This document shows positions 22,601 to 29,525 of a stretch of DNA of 34,840 bases, piece by piece. A program made the position numbers and the translations under genes. The notes below the pieces were generated by a model. The model did not search any database. It had not been told where the DNA came from and saw only the letters and a list, made by a program, of their open reading frames with translations. Source of the DNA: Methanobacteriota archaeon (GTDB lineage Archaea > Thermoplasmatota > Thermoplasmata > SG8-5); the NCBI GenBank assembly GCA_030670795.1, contig DAOVAY010000004.1, positions 1 through 34,840 on the forward strand. Direction: 5' to 3'. Each line of letters opens with the position of its first letter. Position 1 is the stretch's first letter.

Positions 22601-24178
22601 TAAATCTACCGGTTCCTCTTCAACCCCGACCCCTAATATGTCCAGTATCCTTCTTTTGTACTCTGTTTCTTTGGCGGGGTTAAGTTCGGCCGCCTTGTCC
22701 AGACAAGCAACGGCTTCGTCTTGTCGTTCAAGTTCGACGAGTATGCTTGCCTTCTCTGCCCACAACTCATGGTTTTTCAGGTCAGATTCTAACTTCAAGT
22801 CTATCTCTGCCAGACGCTCTTCTTCGGGTTTATCCGGGAGAGTCAATAGATCAAGTTCTTTCTCTATCTCCTCGTCCGTGAGCCTAACGGTTTCCCACCG
22901 TTTCTTAAAATCCTTGACAATGGACGGGGCATCTTCTTCCTTCTTTTCCCACCTGCTCAGGAAGTCCTTTGAGATGCCCTTTTTTGTCTCCGGCGAAATG
23001 GATTCCTCTACCTCTTTTTTCGGGGGTTCCAGTTTCTCGAGTTCGATCTCTTCAATTTCAGCCTGGATTTCCTTGGAGATTTCCTCCGGTATCTCGGGAA
23101 GTTTGAAGTCATCAACATATACGCCCTCCTCCGGAACATCCTCTTCCTCAAGAGCTGTTCCACAGACACTGCATTTGGTTGCGCTTCCCGATACAAACGC
23201 GCCACAGCTTGGACACATGTACAGCGATTGTTCGAAGTCCTCCGCCGCCTTTTCTACCTCAGGTACTGGTTTCGCCTCCTCTTCGACGTCTTCGCCTTCA
23301 AAGACTATTCCACATTGGGGACAATTATCTGCCGTCTCCGGAATGAAGGCGCCGCAGTTTGGGCAGATAAACAAAGACGTTTGATCTTTATACCAGAAAC
23401 CGTCATCACTCTCGAAATGAAATCCACAAGACGGACACGAATCCATACCAGGCTCAAGGTGTGATTTACAGTTGGGGCACGCTAGTTCCCTCGGTTCCGG
23501 TGAAGGCTCCGCTTCTTCTTCGGCTTCAAAGACCACGCCACAAGTCCGACAGCTGTTTGCATCCTCTGGAATAAAGGCGCCACAGTTTGGACACATGAAA
23601 AGGCCTGTTTCTTCTTTGTACCAGAAACCGTCCTTTTCTTTCATTTCTCTCTCTGGTTTTACTTCTTCCTCGAGTTCTTCATCCTCATCGAATTCGGCGC
23701 CACAGTTCTCACACCTGACGGCATCGGCAGGGATTAGCGCACCACAGCCGGGGCACATGTAGAGCTGGGGGGCTTCTTTATTGTGCCAGTATCCGTCTAC
23801 ATCATCTTCTTTTCCGGGATCTGGCGCATCTCCTTTTTCAATCTCCTCTTCCTCGTCAGAAAAAGCAATACCACAGCTGGGGCAGTTTTTCGAATCCGCA
23901 CCGACCATTGAACCGCACATTGGACACACAAAAAGAGAGGACTCTCTCTCTAATTTCTCCTCTGGGGTTTTTGAAGGTACGACCATGGCGGATACGAAAC
24001 TCAGGATGTCAGATGCCAGCCTTTCATCTATTCCCGGCACCTTTGCCAATTCTTCTGAGTTTGAGTTCGAAACGTCATCAAGAGAACGGTAGCCGGCGGA
24101 ATAAAGGGCCTGTGCCTTTTTTCTCCCAATTTTTGGAATCATTAGAAGTTCAGCGATCTCGTCATCCGTATCTTTCAT
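19607..24178 (-). CDS. Giant zinc-ribbon/TPR/NG-repeat transmembrane surface protein
   Basis: The 1523 residues form a mosaic. Residues 5-65 are a helix-hairpin-helix pair (IPKIGRKKAQALYSAGYRSL). Six CX2C...CX2C zinc ribbons follow, at about 85-102, 142-160, 196-214, 234-252, 272-290 and 322-340, separated by acidic linkers. TPR-like helices lie around 460-500 and 555-600. Residues 620-712 are Asn-Gly repeats. One transmembrane helix lies at about 731-750. Outside the cell there are two sugar-binding-like modules opening with ISIDGNFSDWD and VQIDGAFGDWS, a calcium-binding TSP3-like stretch (DSDRDRVPDVDDLMPLDFDN), and a DUF11-type Ig domain (SKTVDRDTAGPGDILTYTI). The C-terminus, IPELPQ then a hydrophobic segment and RNKKEE, resembles PEF-CTERM sorting signals processed by archaeosortase. 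TTTTATATCA lies 23 bases upstream of the ATG. Its role is unknown. Confidence 0.85.
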   Translation of the reverse strand: MKDTDDEIAELLMIPKIGRKKAQALYSAGYRSLDDVSNSNSEELAKVPGIDERLASDILSFVSAMVVPSKTPEEKLERESSLFVCPMCGSMVGADSKNCPSCGIAFSDEEEEIEKGDAPDPGKEDDVDGYWHNKEAPQLYMCPGCGALIPADAVRCENCGAEFDEDEELEEEVKPEREMKEKDGFWYKEETGLFMCPNCGAFIPEDANSCRTCGVVFEAEEEAEPSPEPRELACPNCKSHLEPGMDSCPSCGFHFESDDGFWYKDQTSLFICPNCGAFIPETADNCPQCGIVFEGEDVEEEAKPVPEVEKAAEDFEQSLYMCPSCGAFVSGSATKCSVCGTALEEEDVPEEGVYVDDFKLPEIPEEISKEIQAEIEEIELEKLEPPKKEVEESISPETKKGISKDFLSRWEKKEEDAPSIVKDFKKRWETVRLTDEEIEKELDLLTLPDKPEEERLAEIDLKLESDLKNHELWAEKASILVELERQDEAVACLDKAAELNPAKETEYKRRILDILGVGVEEEPVDLAELVSLEEDGEISLEEEAIRKNTEAKIAEIDEKLAENPEDEGLWQEKGELLEKLGRHEEAIRCFDESIKLSYASLQKETEGVVLSLKQPQISVGLTNGQGRVNGWVNGLLIQRGLINGTGKINGMVNGRVNGRGRVNGLVNGLVNGRVNGRGKVNGLVNGGLINGRVNGLINGGMINGQGLINGRGRFYRARQLEKARRDWRLRVSWMVVLVGLVLIVPMFANMLTQPTYAISIDGNFSDWDQFTSFEDSTSDQVSDPDLNILETKLVCGSERIDMFLRVEGTALSGSSSSMNNSVDSIFIFMDMDSASDTGYAINNLGADIMVEIHGWDNNIDSSTAYSFNDTSERNDWNRFVKSGPAPCAVVDSQLEVRVLLPNHLIIEENERPKVMAIAMNSVGYSDATDSVMSSLPASLHINTYGIGADILAPGAQDVELLRMRMKGYGDVCSLTAMNFTINGNATFNHLGNIRLVNDTDQDGNPDLQTGELNCAINWLDQHNFTVLLGEPLEAPVGVPLTLSLFSGLTVAPYGTTIEMLMADASAMEAVTSVNNLERLKHYIGAPSDVQIDGAFGDWSGTTENVDAANDVLSLTYNYTTINKNIDLADVRFDLDDSLSVYLSVSGVMLGGSDIPTIKLRPGPSVPQIEDSDRDRVPDVDDLMPLDFDNDGVNDTDEPNNSIDDDDERDYDRGGTDWWLNTTIPTNFPMNYSGMNVSIYIGPIKYVENTGEDHAYVLIDSDDDPMTGAVTLGAIGADHVIIVTGKGNEITSSELFRYDPLLPGIPWVLVDDVPSAIDWYRMELKVEPGTLGITSDDNFTIFISLKDWKGDYDIADQPLDSEDINSRRSLTGTRAPKPKINFSKTVDRDTAGPGDILTYTIRYACSKSTAYDVVITETYPAGVTFVGALPSPTQGNNQWDIGTLDPDEGGVIVITVIVDDNVMDGDILENYAQVDYTDGGFWRGMKWDRVRTTVVIIPELPQVSLAAFGIILVGLVSLRNKKEE
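22043..22321 (-). repeat. Asn-Gly (VNGR/INGL) coding repeat
   Basis: About 93 residues are built almost entirely of short units of the form [V/I/L]NG[R/L/Q/G], alternating with GRG or GQG, ending right before a basic segment and the transmembrane helix. There are roughly 20 Asn-Gly dipeptides. At the DNA level the repeated unit is a 12-bp-like GTTAACGGT variant, with many synonymous changes, so selection appears to act on the protein. Confidence 0.85.
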
Positions 24179-24200
24179 GTTGCATATAGCTCATATAATT

Positions 24201-24210
24201 TGATATAAAA
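24201..24210 (-). promoter_or_regulatory. TATA box of the giant surface protein gene
   Basis: Minus-strand TTTTATATCA ends 23 bases before the ATG at 24178, matching a leaderless start. No ribosome-binding site is present at that ATG. Confidence 0.45.
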
Positions 24211-24281
24211 GAATTGTAGGGAATAAGTGGACATCATTGGGTATTTTTAGAGCGCTATTATTACATTTTTTTGTTTTGCTT

Positions 24282-24986
24282 TCACAAGAATGTCATATAA
24301 GGGTTGATGCCGATTTCCATGGTATATTCGCCTCTTTTCGGCCCCAGTTCCAGTATTATTCTCTCTACGCTTTTTTTAACAATCTTGGGTTCCCTTCCCC
24401 CGCCTTCCTTCAATTTTTTCAATAAGAATTCGGTATATCTCTTGGAACGGTTATAGAAATTTTCGGACTTATCAGACAGCAACTTTGTCGGATAATATCT
24501 GATATGACTCCCATCGGATACCGAAGATATCAGTTCCTTGGATACTAGGTATATCATCGTCTTCGATACGGACTGATGGCTCATCTTGGATTTTTCCGAA
24601 AGCTCGCTTTGAGAATTACCCGGATTACCAAAAACTAAAGAAAGTAACACTCTAACAGGGAACTGGTTAAGAGTATAGAAAAGTGTGACATCCTCTGAGG
24701 GAACCAATCCCTCTGGAAAGTAGATTCTTCGCCCTCCAACACGCCGCTCAACAATATAACTGGATTTTATCAATCGCTCTATGTGCCATCCGGCAGTGTT
24801 GGCTTTAATCTCGGTTCTACGGGAAATCTCGGCGATGTTCATACAAGGCGAAAGGGTGAGTTCAGAGAAAATTGCCCTTCGACAACGGTTTGAGAATATG
24901 TCTATGCCCTTTCTATGGACGGTTTTTTCGGGTATGTCCTTCTCCTTCAAAGCGGATTCCAGAGCCTTACCAACGCCCCTACTCAT
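24282..24986 (-). CDS. Tandem winged-helix transcriptional regulator
   Basis: The 234 residues hold two winged-helix domains. The first spans about 30-95 (NRCRRAIFSELTLSPCMNIAE, then TEIKANTAGWHIERLI as the recognition helix and GGRRIYF as the wing). The second spans about 105-170 (FPVRVLLSLVFGNPGNSQSE, KMSHQSVSKTMIYLV, then IRYYP wing). The layout recalls archaeal ArsR/MarR-type regulators with duplicated DNA-binding domains. The last 60 residues are basic with no ligand domain that I recognise. The ATG is 3 bases after the stop of the KaiC-like ATPase gene, with GAGG upstream, so the two are probably expressed together and may act together. Confidence 0.8.
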   Translation of the reverse strand: MSRGVGKALESALKEKDIPEKTVHRKGIDIFSNRCRRAIFSELTLSPCMNIAEISRRTEIKANTAGWHIERLIKSSYIVERRVGGRRIYFPEGLVPSEDVTLFYTLNQFPVRVLLSLVFGNPGNSQSELSEKSKMSHQSVSKTMIYLVSKELISSVSDGSHIRYYPTKLLSDKSENFYNRSKRYTEFLLKKLKEGGGREPKIVKKSVERIILELGPKRGEYTMEIGINPYMTFL

Positions 24987-24989
24987 GGA

Positions 24990-25865
24990 CTAATCCTCGT
25001 ATTCTGTGATGATTTCTTCTATGATGTCTTCCGGAGACATTTCCATGAAATCCTCGTCCCTGAGCTCCTCCAAGACCTCTAATAGCCTTTGATGGACACT
25101 ACTGGGTATTCGTCCTTTGTTCTCCTCGAGCATTTTCCTAACCTGTGTGGGAACATCTCTTGAGGGCGGAGTTCTGGCTCCGCCGGGGTTGACTACCAGA
25201 CCAAGCCCCTTCATAATGCTGTATTTGTGTTCCATCTTGCTGTGCCGGCTGTTCCGGCACTTGACAATTTTAAGCTTTCTTTGAAGCCCGGATTCCGAAT
25301 CCAGATAGCTCTTGAGATGGATTACGGAGTCTGCCAGATACATGGGGATGACTGTTTCGGTACCGGACAAATCACCGGCGGTTCCATGTTCTTCCAGAGT
25401 GGCAAGCACGGTGCCCACCTTTCTAGTCTCCTTTAACATGAAGCCGATCAACTCTCTCTGTTCATATCGGTCCGTGACCGCCCACATGACCGGCGTGAGC
25501 GGGTCAATAGAAATCCGGGCATTTGCTCCCTTCCAATCGGCAACAAAGGACGGCAATTCCTTCTTTATGAAGGTCGAAAATTCCAAGCCAGACGCATCAA
25601 TGAAAACGAGGTGCTCGTCCTCGATGTAATCGACGATGCTCTTCCACCCCATCTCGACCGCTTCCCTTATTATCTGCTCTTTGTTCTCGTCCAGGCTCAC
25701 AAATATGCCTTCCTGTCCGCTTTCCAAACCTCTTCTTATAAACTGAGTTGCAAAGGTGGTTTTTCCGGCTCCGGAGCATCCAATGACGACGGTAGCCGAG
25801 TTCTCGTTTATCCCTCCGTCCAGCAAGGGATTTAAACCGAATATACCACTCTTGATTTTATTCAC
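24990..25865 (-). CDS. KaiC/RadA-like RecA-fold ATPase
   Basis: This is a single-domain KaiC-type ATPase of 291 residues. Walker A is GCSGAGKTT (29-37), acidic DENKEQ follows the second strand where KaiC has its catalytic Glu pair, and Walker B is ISIDPLTPV. A C-terminal acidic helical tail (VHQRLLEVLEELRDEDFMEM) follows. Archaeal proteins of this kind act as signalling or regulatory ATPases, often beside a response regulator or winged-helix gene. Here it lies between pdxS (6-base gap) and the tandem winged-helix gene (3-base gap). The start is a GTG with AGGT upstream. No partner KaiB or kinase is in the window. Confidence 0.85.
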   Translation of the reverse strand: MNKIKSGIFGLNPLLDGGINENSATVVIGCSGAGKTTFATQFIRRGLESGQEGIFVSLDENKEQIIREAVEMGWKSIVDYIEDEHLVFIDASGLEFSTFIKKELPSFVADWKGANARISIDPLTPVMWAVTDRYEQRELIGFMLKETRKVGTVLATLEEHGTAGDLSGTETVIPMYLADSVIHLKSYLDSESGLQRKLKIVKCRNSRHSKMEHKYSIMKGLGLVVNPGGARTPPSRDVPTQVRKMLEENKGRIPSSVHQRLLEVLEELRDEDFMEMSPEDIIEEIITEYED

Positions 25866-25871
25866 GTGGAC

Positions 25872-26783
25872 CTACCAACCCCTCTCCTGCAACCTCTGCT
25901 CTTCCGGAATATCTTTTATGTCAAGGCCAGCCATGGCCTCTCCCAATCCACTGGATACCTCCAGCATCACCTTCGGGTCGTCGAAATGGGCCACGGCCTC
26001 CACAATTGCCTTCGCCCGAACTTCCGGATTATGGGATTTGAATATGCCGGAGCCTACGAATACGCCGTCGCTGCCCAGCATCATCATTAAAACGGCGTCC
26101 GCGGGAGTCGCCACGCCTCCTGCGGCAAAGTTGACAACAGGCAATCTCTGCAACTGTGCCACCTCCTCAACAAGCTCTCTTGAGACCCGCAATTCAATGG
26201 CCTTTTCTCGAAAATCGGCCTCGTCGTACAATTCCTTGAATTTGGCAATCTGATCGTTGATTTGTCTCTGATGGCGTACCGCCTCTACAATGTTACCGGT
26301 TCCGGCCTCTCCCTTCGTCCTTATCATTGCCGCTCCTTCATCGATTCTCCTTAAAGCTTCACCGAGGTCTCTTGCCCCGCACACAAAAGGAATCTGGAAT
26401 ATGCTCTTATCCACGTGTCGGAAAGGATCCGCCGGGGTCAGAACCTCTGATTCGTCAATCATGTCTACGCCGAGGACCTCCAGTGCTTTTGCTTCGGCGA
26501 TATGGCCGATTCTTACTTTAGCCATGACAGGAATCGAGACGGCATCCATGATTTCCCGTATTTTATCTGGGTCGGCCATTCTGGCCACACCGCCATCTTT
26601 TCTGATGTCTGCAGGAACACGCTCCAGTGCCATTACAGCCACGGCTCCCGCATTCTCTGCTAGGACAGCCTGCTCCTTGTTGGTGACGTCCATTATCACT
26701 CCACCTTTCTGCATCTTTGCAAAGCCTCGTTTGAGCAGTTCTGTTCCGAATCGGAGTGTTTCTAAATCCAGTTCAAGGGGCAT
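25872..26783 (-). CDS. pdxS: Pyridoxal 5'-phosphate synthase lyase subunit
   Basis: PdxS makes PLP from ribose 5-phosphate, glyceraldehyde 3-phosphate and ammonia, the ammonia coming from the glutaminase PdxT. The 303 residues match Pdx1 barrels: [35 protein letters not shown], the catalytic Lys of MAKVRIGH and the second Lys of [14 protein letters not shown] at 26807 would add 8 residues; the ATG at 26783 has GGTGAGG directly upstream and a TATA-like CTTAAATAT 35 bases away, so it is preferred. pdxT is not next to it. PLP is needed by the aminotransferase and glyA products elsewhere in the window. It is the first gene of a three-gene operon with the KaiC-like ATPase and the regulator. Confidence 0.95.
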   Translation of the reverse strand: MPLELDLETLRFGTELLKRGFAKMQKGGVIMDVTNKEQAVLAENAGAVAVMALERVPADIRKDGGVARMADPDKIREIMDAVSIPVMAKVRIGHIAEAKALEVLGVDMIDESEVLTPADPFRHVDKSIFQIPFVCGARDLGEALRRIDEGAAMIRTKGEAGTGNIVEAVRHQRQINDQIAKFKELYDEADFREKAIELRVSRELVEEVAQLQRLPVVNFAAGGVATPADAVLMMMLGSDGVFVGSGIFKSHNPEVRAKAIVEAVAHFDDPKVMLEVSSGLGEAMAGLDIKDIPEEQRLQERGW

Positions 26784-26855
26784 ATCCTCACCAATTGGCA
26801 AGACCACAGTTCATATTTAAGCCTTATGTAATTATATAGCTGGAAAAAGAGCCAG

Positions 26856-27629
26856 TCACCTCTTTCTTTTATGCTTCTTCTTACGACGTTTGTGTAAAAC
26901 CACAAATGGCCCGAGGGCAAGATAGGCTAGCATAAAGATAATTGCAAGATACTCGATTTCCGTGGCTGGGATGTCGATGGTGTTACTCAATAAAAGGTAC
27001 CAAATCAACGGTATACTTGCAATAAGCAATACCAGAGCAGTGGGCACAACCAACCAACCGCGGATGTTCGGATAAGGAACATCGCTGATCATCAGGAAGG
27101 CAATGATTATTGTCAACGCCAAGGCAAACGTCTCCATTTCCGCAACCGCGAATGGATTGAGGTCCGGACTTCCCCATAACAGAGTGATAGAAACCGCCAG
27201 CACTCCAGCGGCCGGCGTGGGAAGTCCAACGAAGTGCCTTTCCGAATAGTCCTTACCCGCGAACCTTGCAAGCCTAAGTATTCCAAAGAACGCGTAGAAC
27301 ATGCAGGCAACGACGGCTATGGCATTGGGCATCGAAACCCAGGCCGAGCCGAGACTCTTGTCGTAGAAGTTATTATAGATAAGCAGAGCCGGTGCTAGGC
27401 AAAAGGAGACGGTGTCCGATATGGAATCGAGGAATCTGCCGAACTCGTGCGGCGTGCCGTATTTTCTGGCGACAATGCCATCAAGCCCATCCACTACAAC
27501 AGCCATGAAGATGAGAAGACAGGCAATCACATGCTCCCGGTCCAGGATGTAGGTTATGGCCAGCACTCCAAGAAGCCCATTCGTGACCGTCAAAACGTCC
27601 GCGCCGGAAATCTTACCCAACCACTTCAT
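26856..27629 (-). CDS. pssA: Archaetidylserine synthase (CDP-alcohol phosphatidyltransferase)
   Basis: The enzyme transfers serine onto CDP-archaeol to give archaetidylserine. The 257-residue membrane protein has the complete CDP-alcohol phosphatidyltransferase motif DX2DGX2ARX8GX3DX3D: Asp47, Asp50, Gly51, Ala54, Arg55, Gly64, Asp68 and Asp72. About eight hydrophobic helices follow, and the C-terminus is strongly basic (HKRRKKKHKRKR). The ATG at 27629 has GGAGG 6 bases upstream; a TTG two codons earlier is not needed. The start overlaps the end of the decarboxylase gene by 17 bases, so the two are translationally coupled. Confidence 0.9.
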   Translation of the reverse strand: MKWLGKISGADVLTVTNGLLGVLAITYILDREHVIACLLIFMAVVVDGLDGIVARKYGTPHEFGRFLDSISDTVSFCLAPALLIYNNFYDKSLGSAWVSMPNAIAVVACMFYAFFGILRLARFAGKDYSERHFVGLPTPAAGVLAVSITLLWGSPDLNPFAVAEMETFALALTIIIAFLMISDVPYPNIRGWLVVPTALVLLIASIPLIWYLLLSNTIDIPATEIEYLAIIFMLAYLALGPFVVLHKRRKKKHKRKR

Positions 27630-28236
27630 TGACAACCTCCGCGACTTTGGACTTACCCGCCAGCAGCTTATCTCCGGCTTTTACGACACACTTAACCATC
27701 TCTACCGGAAGCTCAAGGTCAACCCTGGAGCCAAATCTTATTATGCCTATCCTCTGTCCTTTCTTTATTATCTGGCCTTTGCGGATGTATGGTACAATCC
27801 TCCATGCAAAGGTCCCGGCTATCTGTGTTATTCTTACTGTGCCGATTTTTGTTTTTAACGTTATGATTAAACAAGAATTCCCGCCTGCCTTTGTGTGAAA
27901 TGCCGGCCAGTATCCGCCCTTCCTACGTTTAATGGCAATGACCTTTCCCCACATCGGCGCTCGATTGACATGCACATTATGCAGATTCATAAAAGTGGAA
28001 ATTAACACACGGTTGTTTTTAACGACCACGTCCCTAACGGTCCCGTCCGCAACTGCAACAATACCTTTTCCAAGCCGTCTCTTTGGGTCCCTGAAAAAAA
28101 CGAGAAAAATTACAAAGAATATGAGGCAAACGATGGTAAGTAGCCAGAGGCTAAAATACCACAGCACCAAGGCGAGGGCTAGCGGTGTGGCAATTACATG
28201 GCCCGAACGTCTGGCAAACATACCACCCCATTTCAC
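27613..28236 (-). CDS. asd: Archaetidylserine decarboxylase
   Basis: It decarboxylates archaetidylserine to archaetidylethanolamine using a self-made pyruvoyl group. The 207 residues begin with one or two membrane helices (IATPLALALVLWYFSLW, then LTIVCLIFFVIFLVFF), then the short PSD-like domain: FRDP, NLHNVHVNRAP, and the self-cleavage site Gly169-Ser170 in RFGSRVD, matching the LGST motif of longer PSDs. The short form is typical of archaea and some bacteria. The start may be the GTG at 28236 or the ATG at 28221, which has GGGGTGG right before it. It forms a two-gene operon with archaetidylserine synthase. Confidence 0.88.
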   Translation of the reverse strand: MKWGGMFARRSGHVIATPLALALVLWYFSLWLLTIVCLIFFVIFLVFFRDPKRRLGKGIVAVADGTVRDVVVKNNRVLISTFMNLHNVHVNRAPMWGKVIAIKRRKGGYWPAFHTKAGGNSCLIITLKTKIGTVRITQIAGTFAWRIVPYIRKGQIIKKGQRIGIIRFGSRVDLELPVEMVKCVVKAGDKLLAGKSKVAEVVNEVVG

Positions 28237-28325
28237 TTATCCGATAAGGCGGTTTCGGTAAAGATAAACCAAAATATGATTAATGTGTTCTACATAACCT
28301 ACGACAATGTGGTTGGTGTGTGAAG

Positions 28326-29171
28326 ATGGGTAAACCTCAGGTGGGTCCATTTTTCATCGTATTCGAAGGTATTGATGGAACCGGTAAAAATACCCAAGTT
28401 AAATTATTAAAGAAATATCTGAATCGTACATACCCCAAAATATTTGCTGTTAAAACGACAGCAGAGCCAACCAGAACCAAATTCGGTAACTTTCTTCGGG
28501 AACAAATGAAAACTAAATCCCGCACCCAGGCAGAAGAACTTTCGTTATTATTTGCTACCGATAGGGCATTTCATGTGATAAACACAATAATTCCTCAAAT
28601 TCGGAAAAAAAATATCGTGATTTCTGAACGTTATGTTTATTCTTCCTTAGTTTATCAAGGTTATTATCTTCCTATTAGGTGGTTGATAGAATTAAATGCA
28701 TTAGCCATTGTTCCAGATTTAGTATTTGTAATTGATTTATCACCGGATATTGCACAAAAAAGAATTAGAAAAAGATTTGAGCAAAGTAAAAATAATGTTT
28801 TGAAAGACAAGCGAGAATTCTTTGAAAAAGAATATTGGTTCCTCCAAAGAATTAATGAGATGTTTAAAGACATTTGTAATAAAGAATTGGAATTACCTCC
28901 TACCCGCACATTCAACAAGGATATACGATTTGATGACCCAACGTTTGTGATTTTAGATGGAGACAAGTCTCCTGGAGAAATACATCAGCAAGTAATACCA
29001 CATGTCGAAAGCTTATTGCAAGGAGAGCATATTCGAATTACAGAGAGATATGACTTTGATGCTTTTTACAATAGCAAATCACAAACATCAATTATGGATT
29101 TCTTAGGTAAGGTTTCCAACAACCACAATAAATCTATAAATTCTTCACTTGAGGAATTTCGAAAAAAATAA
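28326..29171 (+). CDS. Thymidylate kinase-like protein, AT-rich
   Basis: The protein resembles dTMP kinase, which makes dTDP from dTMP and ATP. It has a P-loop EGIDGTGKNTQ (14-24), the TAEPTRTKFG substrate loop, LLFATDRAFHV and SERYVYSSLVYQG (the DRY/H region). Two things are odd. The Ser/Thr after the P-loop Lys is Asn22, and the protein has about 75 extra residues beyond the usual 200-210, ending in a polar tail. Base composition is much more AT-rich than its neighbours, with many TTA, ATT and AAA codons, which points to recent acquisition. GGTG lies 5 bases before the ATG at 28326; an upstream GTG at 28320 is possible. Other nucleotide kinases of the same fold cannot be excluded. Confidence 0.82.
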   Translation: MGKPQVGPFFIVFEGIDGTGKNTQVKLLKKYLNRTYPKIFAVKTTAEPTRTKFGNFLREQMKTKSRTQAEELSLLFATDRAFHVINTIIPQIRKKNIVISERYVYSSLVYQGYYLPIRWLIELNALAIVPDLVFVIDLSPDIAQKRIRKRFEQSKNNVLKDKREFFEKEYWFLQRINEMFKDICNKELELPPTRTFNKDIRFDDPTFVILDGDKSPGEIHQQVIPHVESLLQGEHIRITERYDFDAFYNSKSQTSIMDFLGKVSNNHNKSINSSLEEFRKK

Positions 29172-29199
29172 TATACCCAAACTTCCTGCATATCCGTGT

Positions 29200-29460
29200 G
29201 TGATGATTGAACTCTTGCTGAGGGCGATTCTGCGGAATCGCTTGGGGCAATGCTTCGCATTCCCCACGTAATCTTAAAGATTGCGCGATGATGAAGATCT
29301 TGAGTGCTGAGGATCACGTGAGCAAAGCTCACATTTCACCACAGAATTGAAATGATGGTGATATTCACCAAAATTTCAAGTCTAGTGTCCGTACAAGTTG
29401 CGCCAGCAACTTTACGGATTGATGGAAAATAATTTCTAATCAACAGTTCCGCCAGAAATT
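29200..29460 (+). ncRNA. Hairpin array with C/D-like boxes (candidate RNA)
   Basis: The 350-base gap after the kinase gene has no credible ORF but six hairpins in a row: 29224-29241 (7 bp), 29244-29265 (4+5 bp with one bulge), 29318-29332 (6 bp), 29347-29379 (7+5 bp), 29388-29418 (5+7 bp) and 29431-29460 (7 bp, long loop). All stems are perfect apart from single bulges or small internal loops. Two C/D-like pairs also occur: GTGATGA (29200-29206) with CTGA 11 bases later, and ATGATGA (29288-29294) with CTGA exactly 12 bases later. Matching C' and D boxes are not convincing. It may be one structured RNA, several small RNAs or an eroded repeat element. Confidence 0.4.
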
Positions 29461-29525
29461 CTTTATAGATAACTGCAATCTGGTTGCTGAAGTTCAGGGT
29501 GTTCATCCCAAAGGGGGGTTAGGCG

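Noticed and set aside
22638-23384. 248-codon plus-strand ORF, Ser-rich
   Set aside because: It lies antisense to the zinc-ribbon/TPR part of the giant gene; Ser-rich translations are the expected shadow of Glu/Lys-rich coding sequence.
29200-29340. Complete C/D box guide RNAs
   Set aside because: Only C and D'-like boxes with the right spacing are present; matching C' and D boxes and clear targets could not be identified by eye.
28320-29525. Integrated mobile element around the AT-rich kinase
   Set aside because: No integrase, transposase, tRNA target or flanking direct repeats were found; only the composition and hairpins are unusual.
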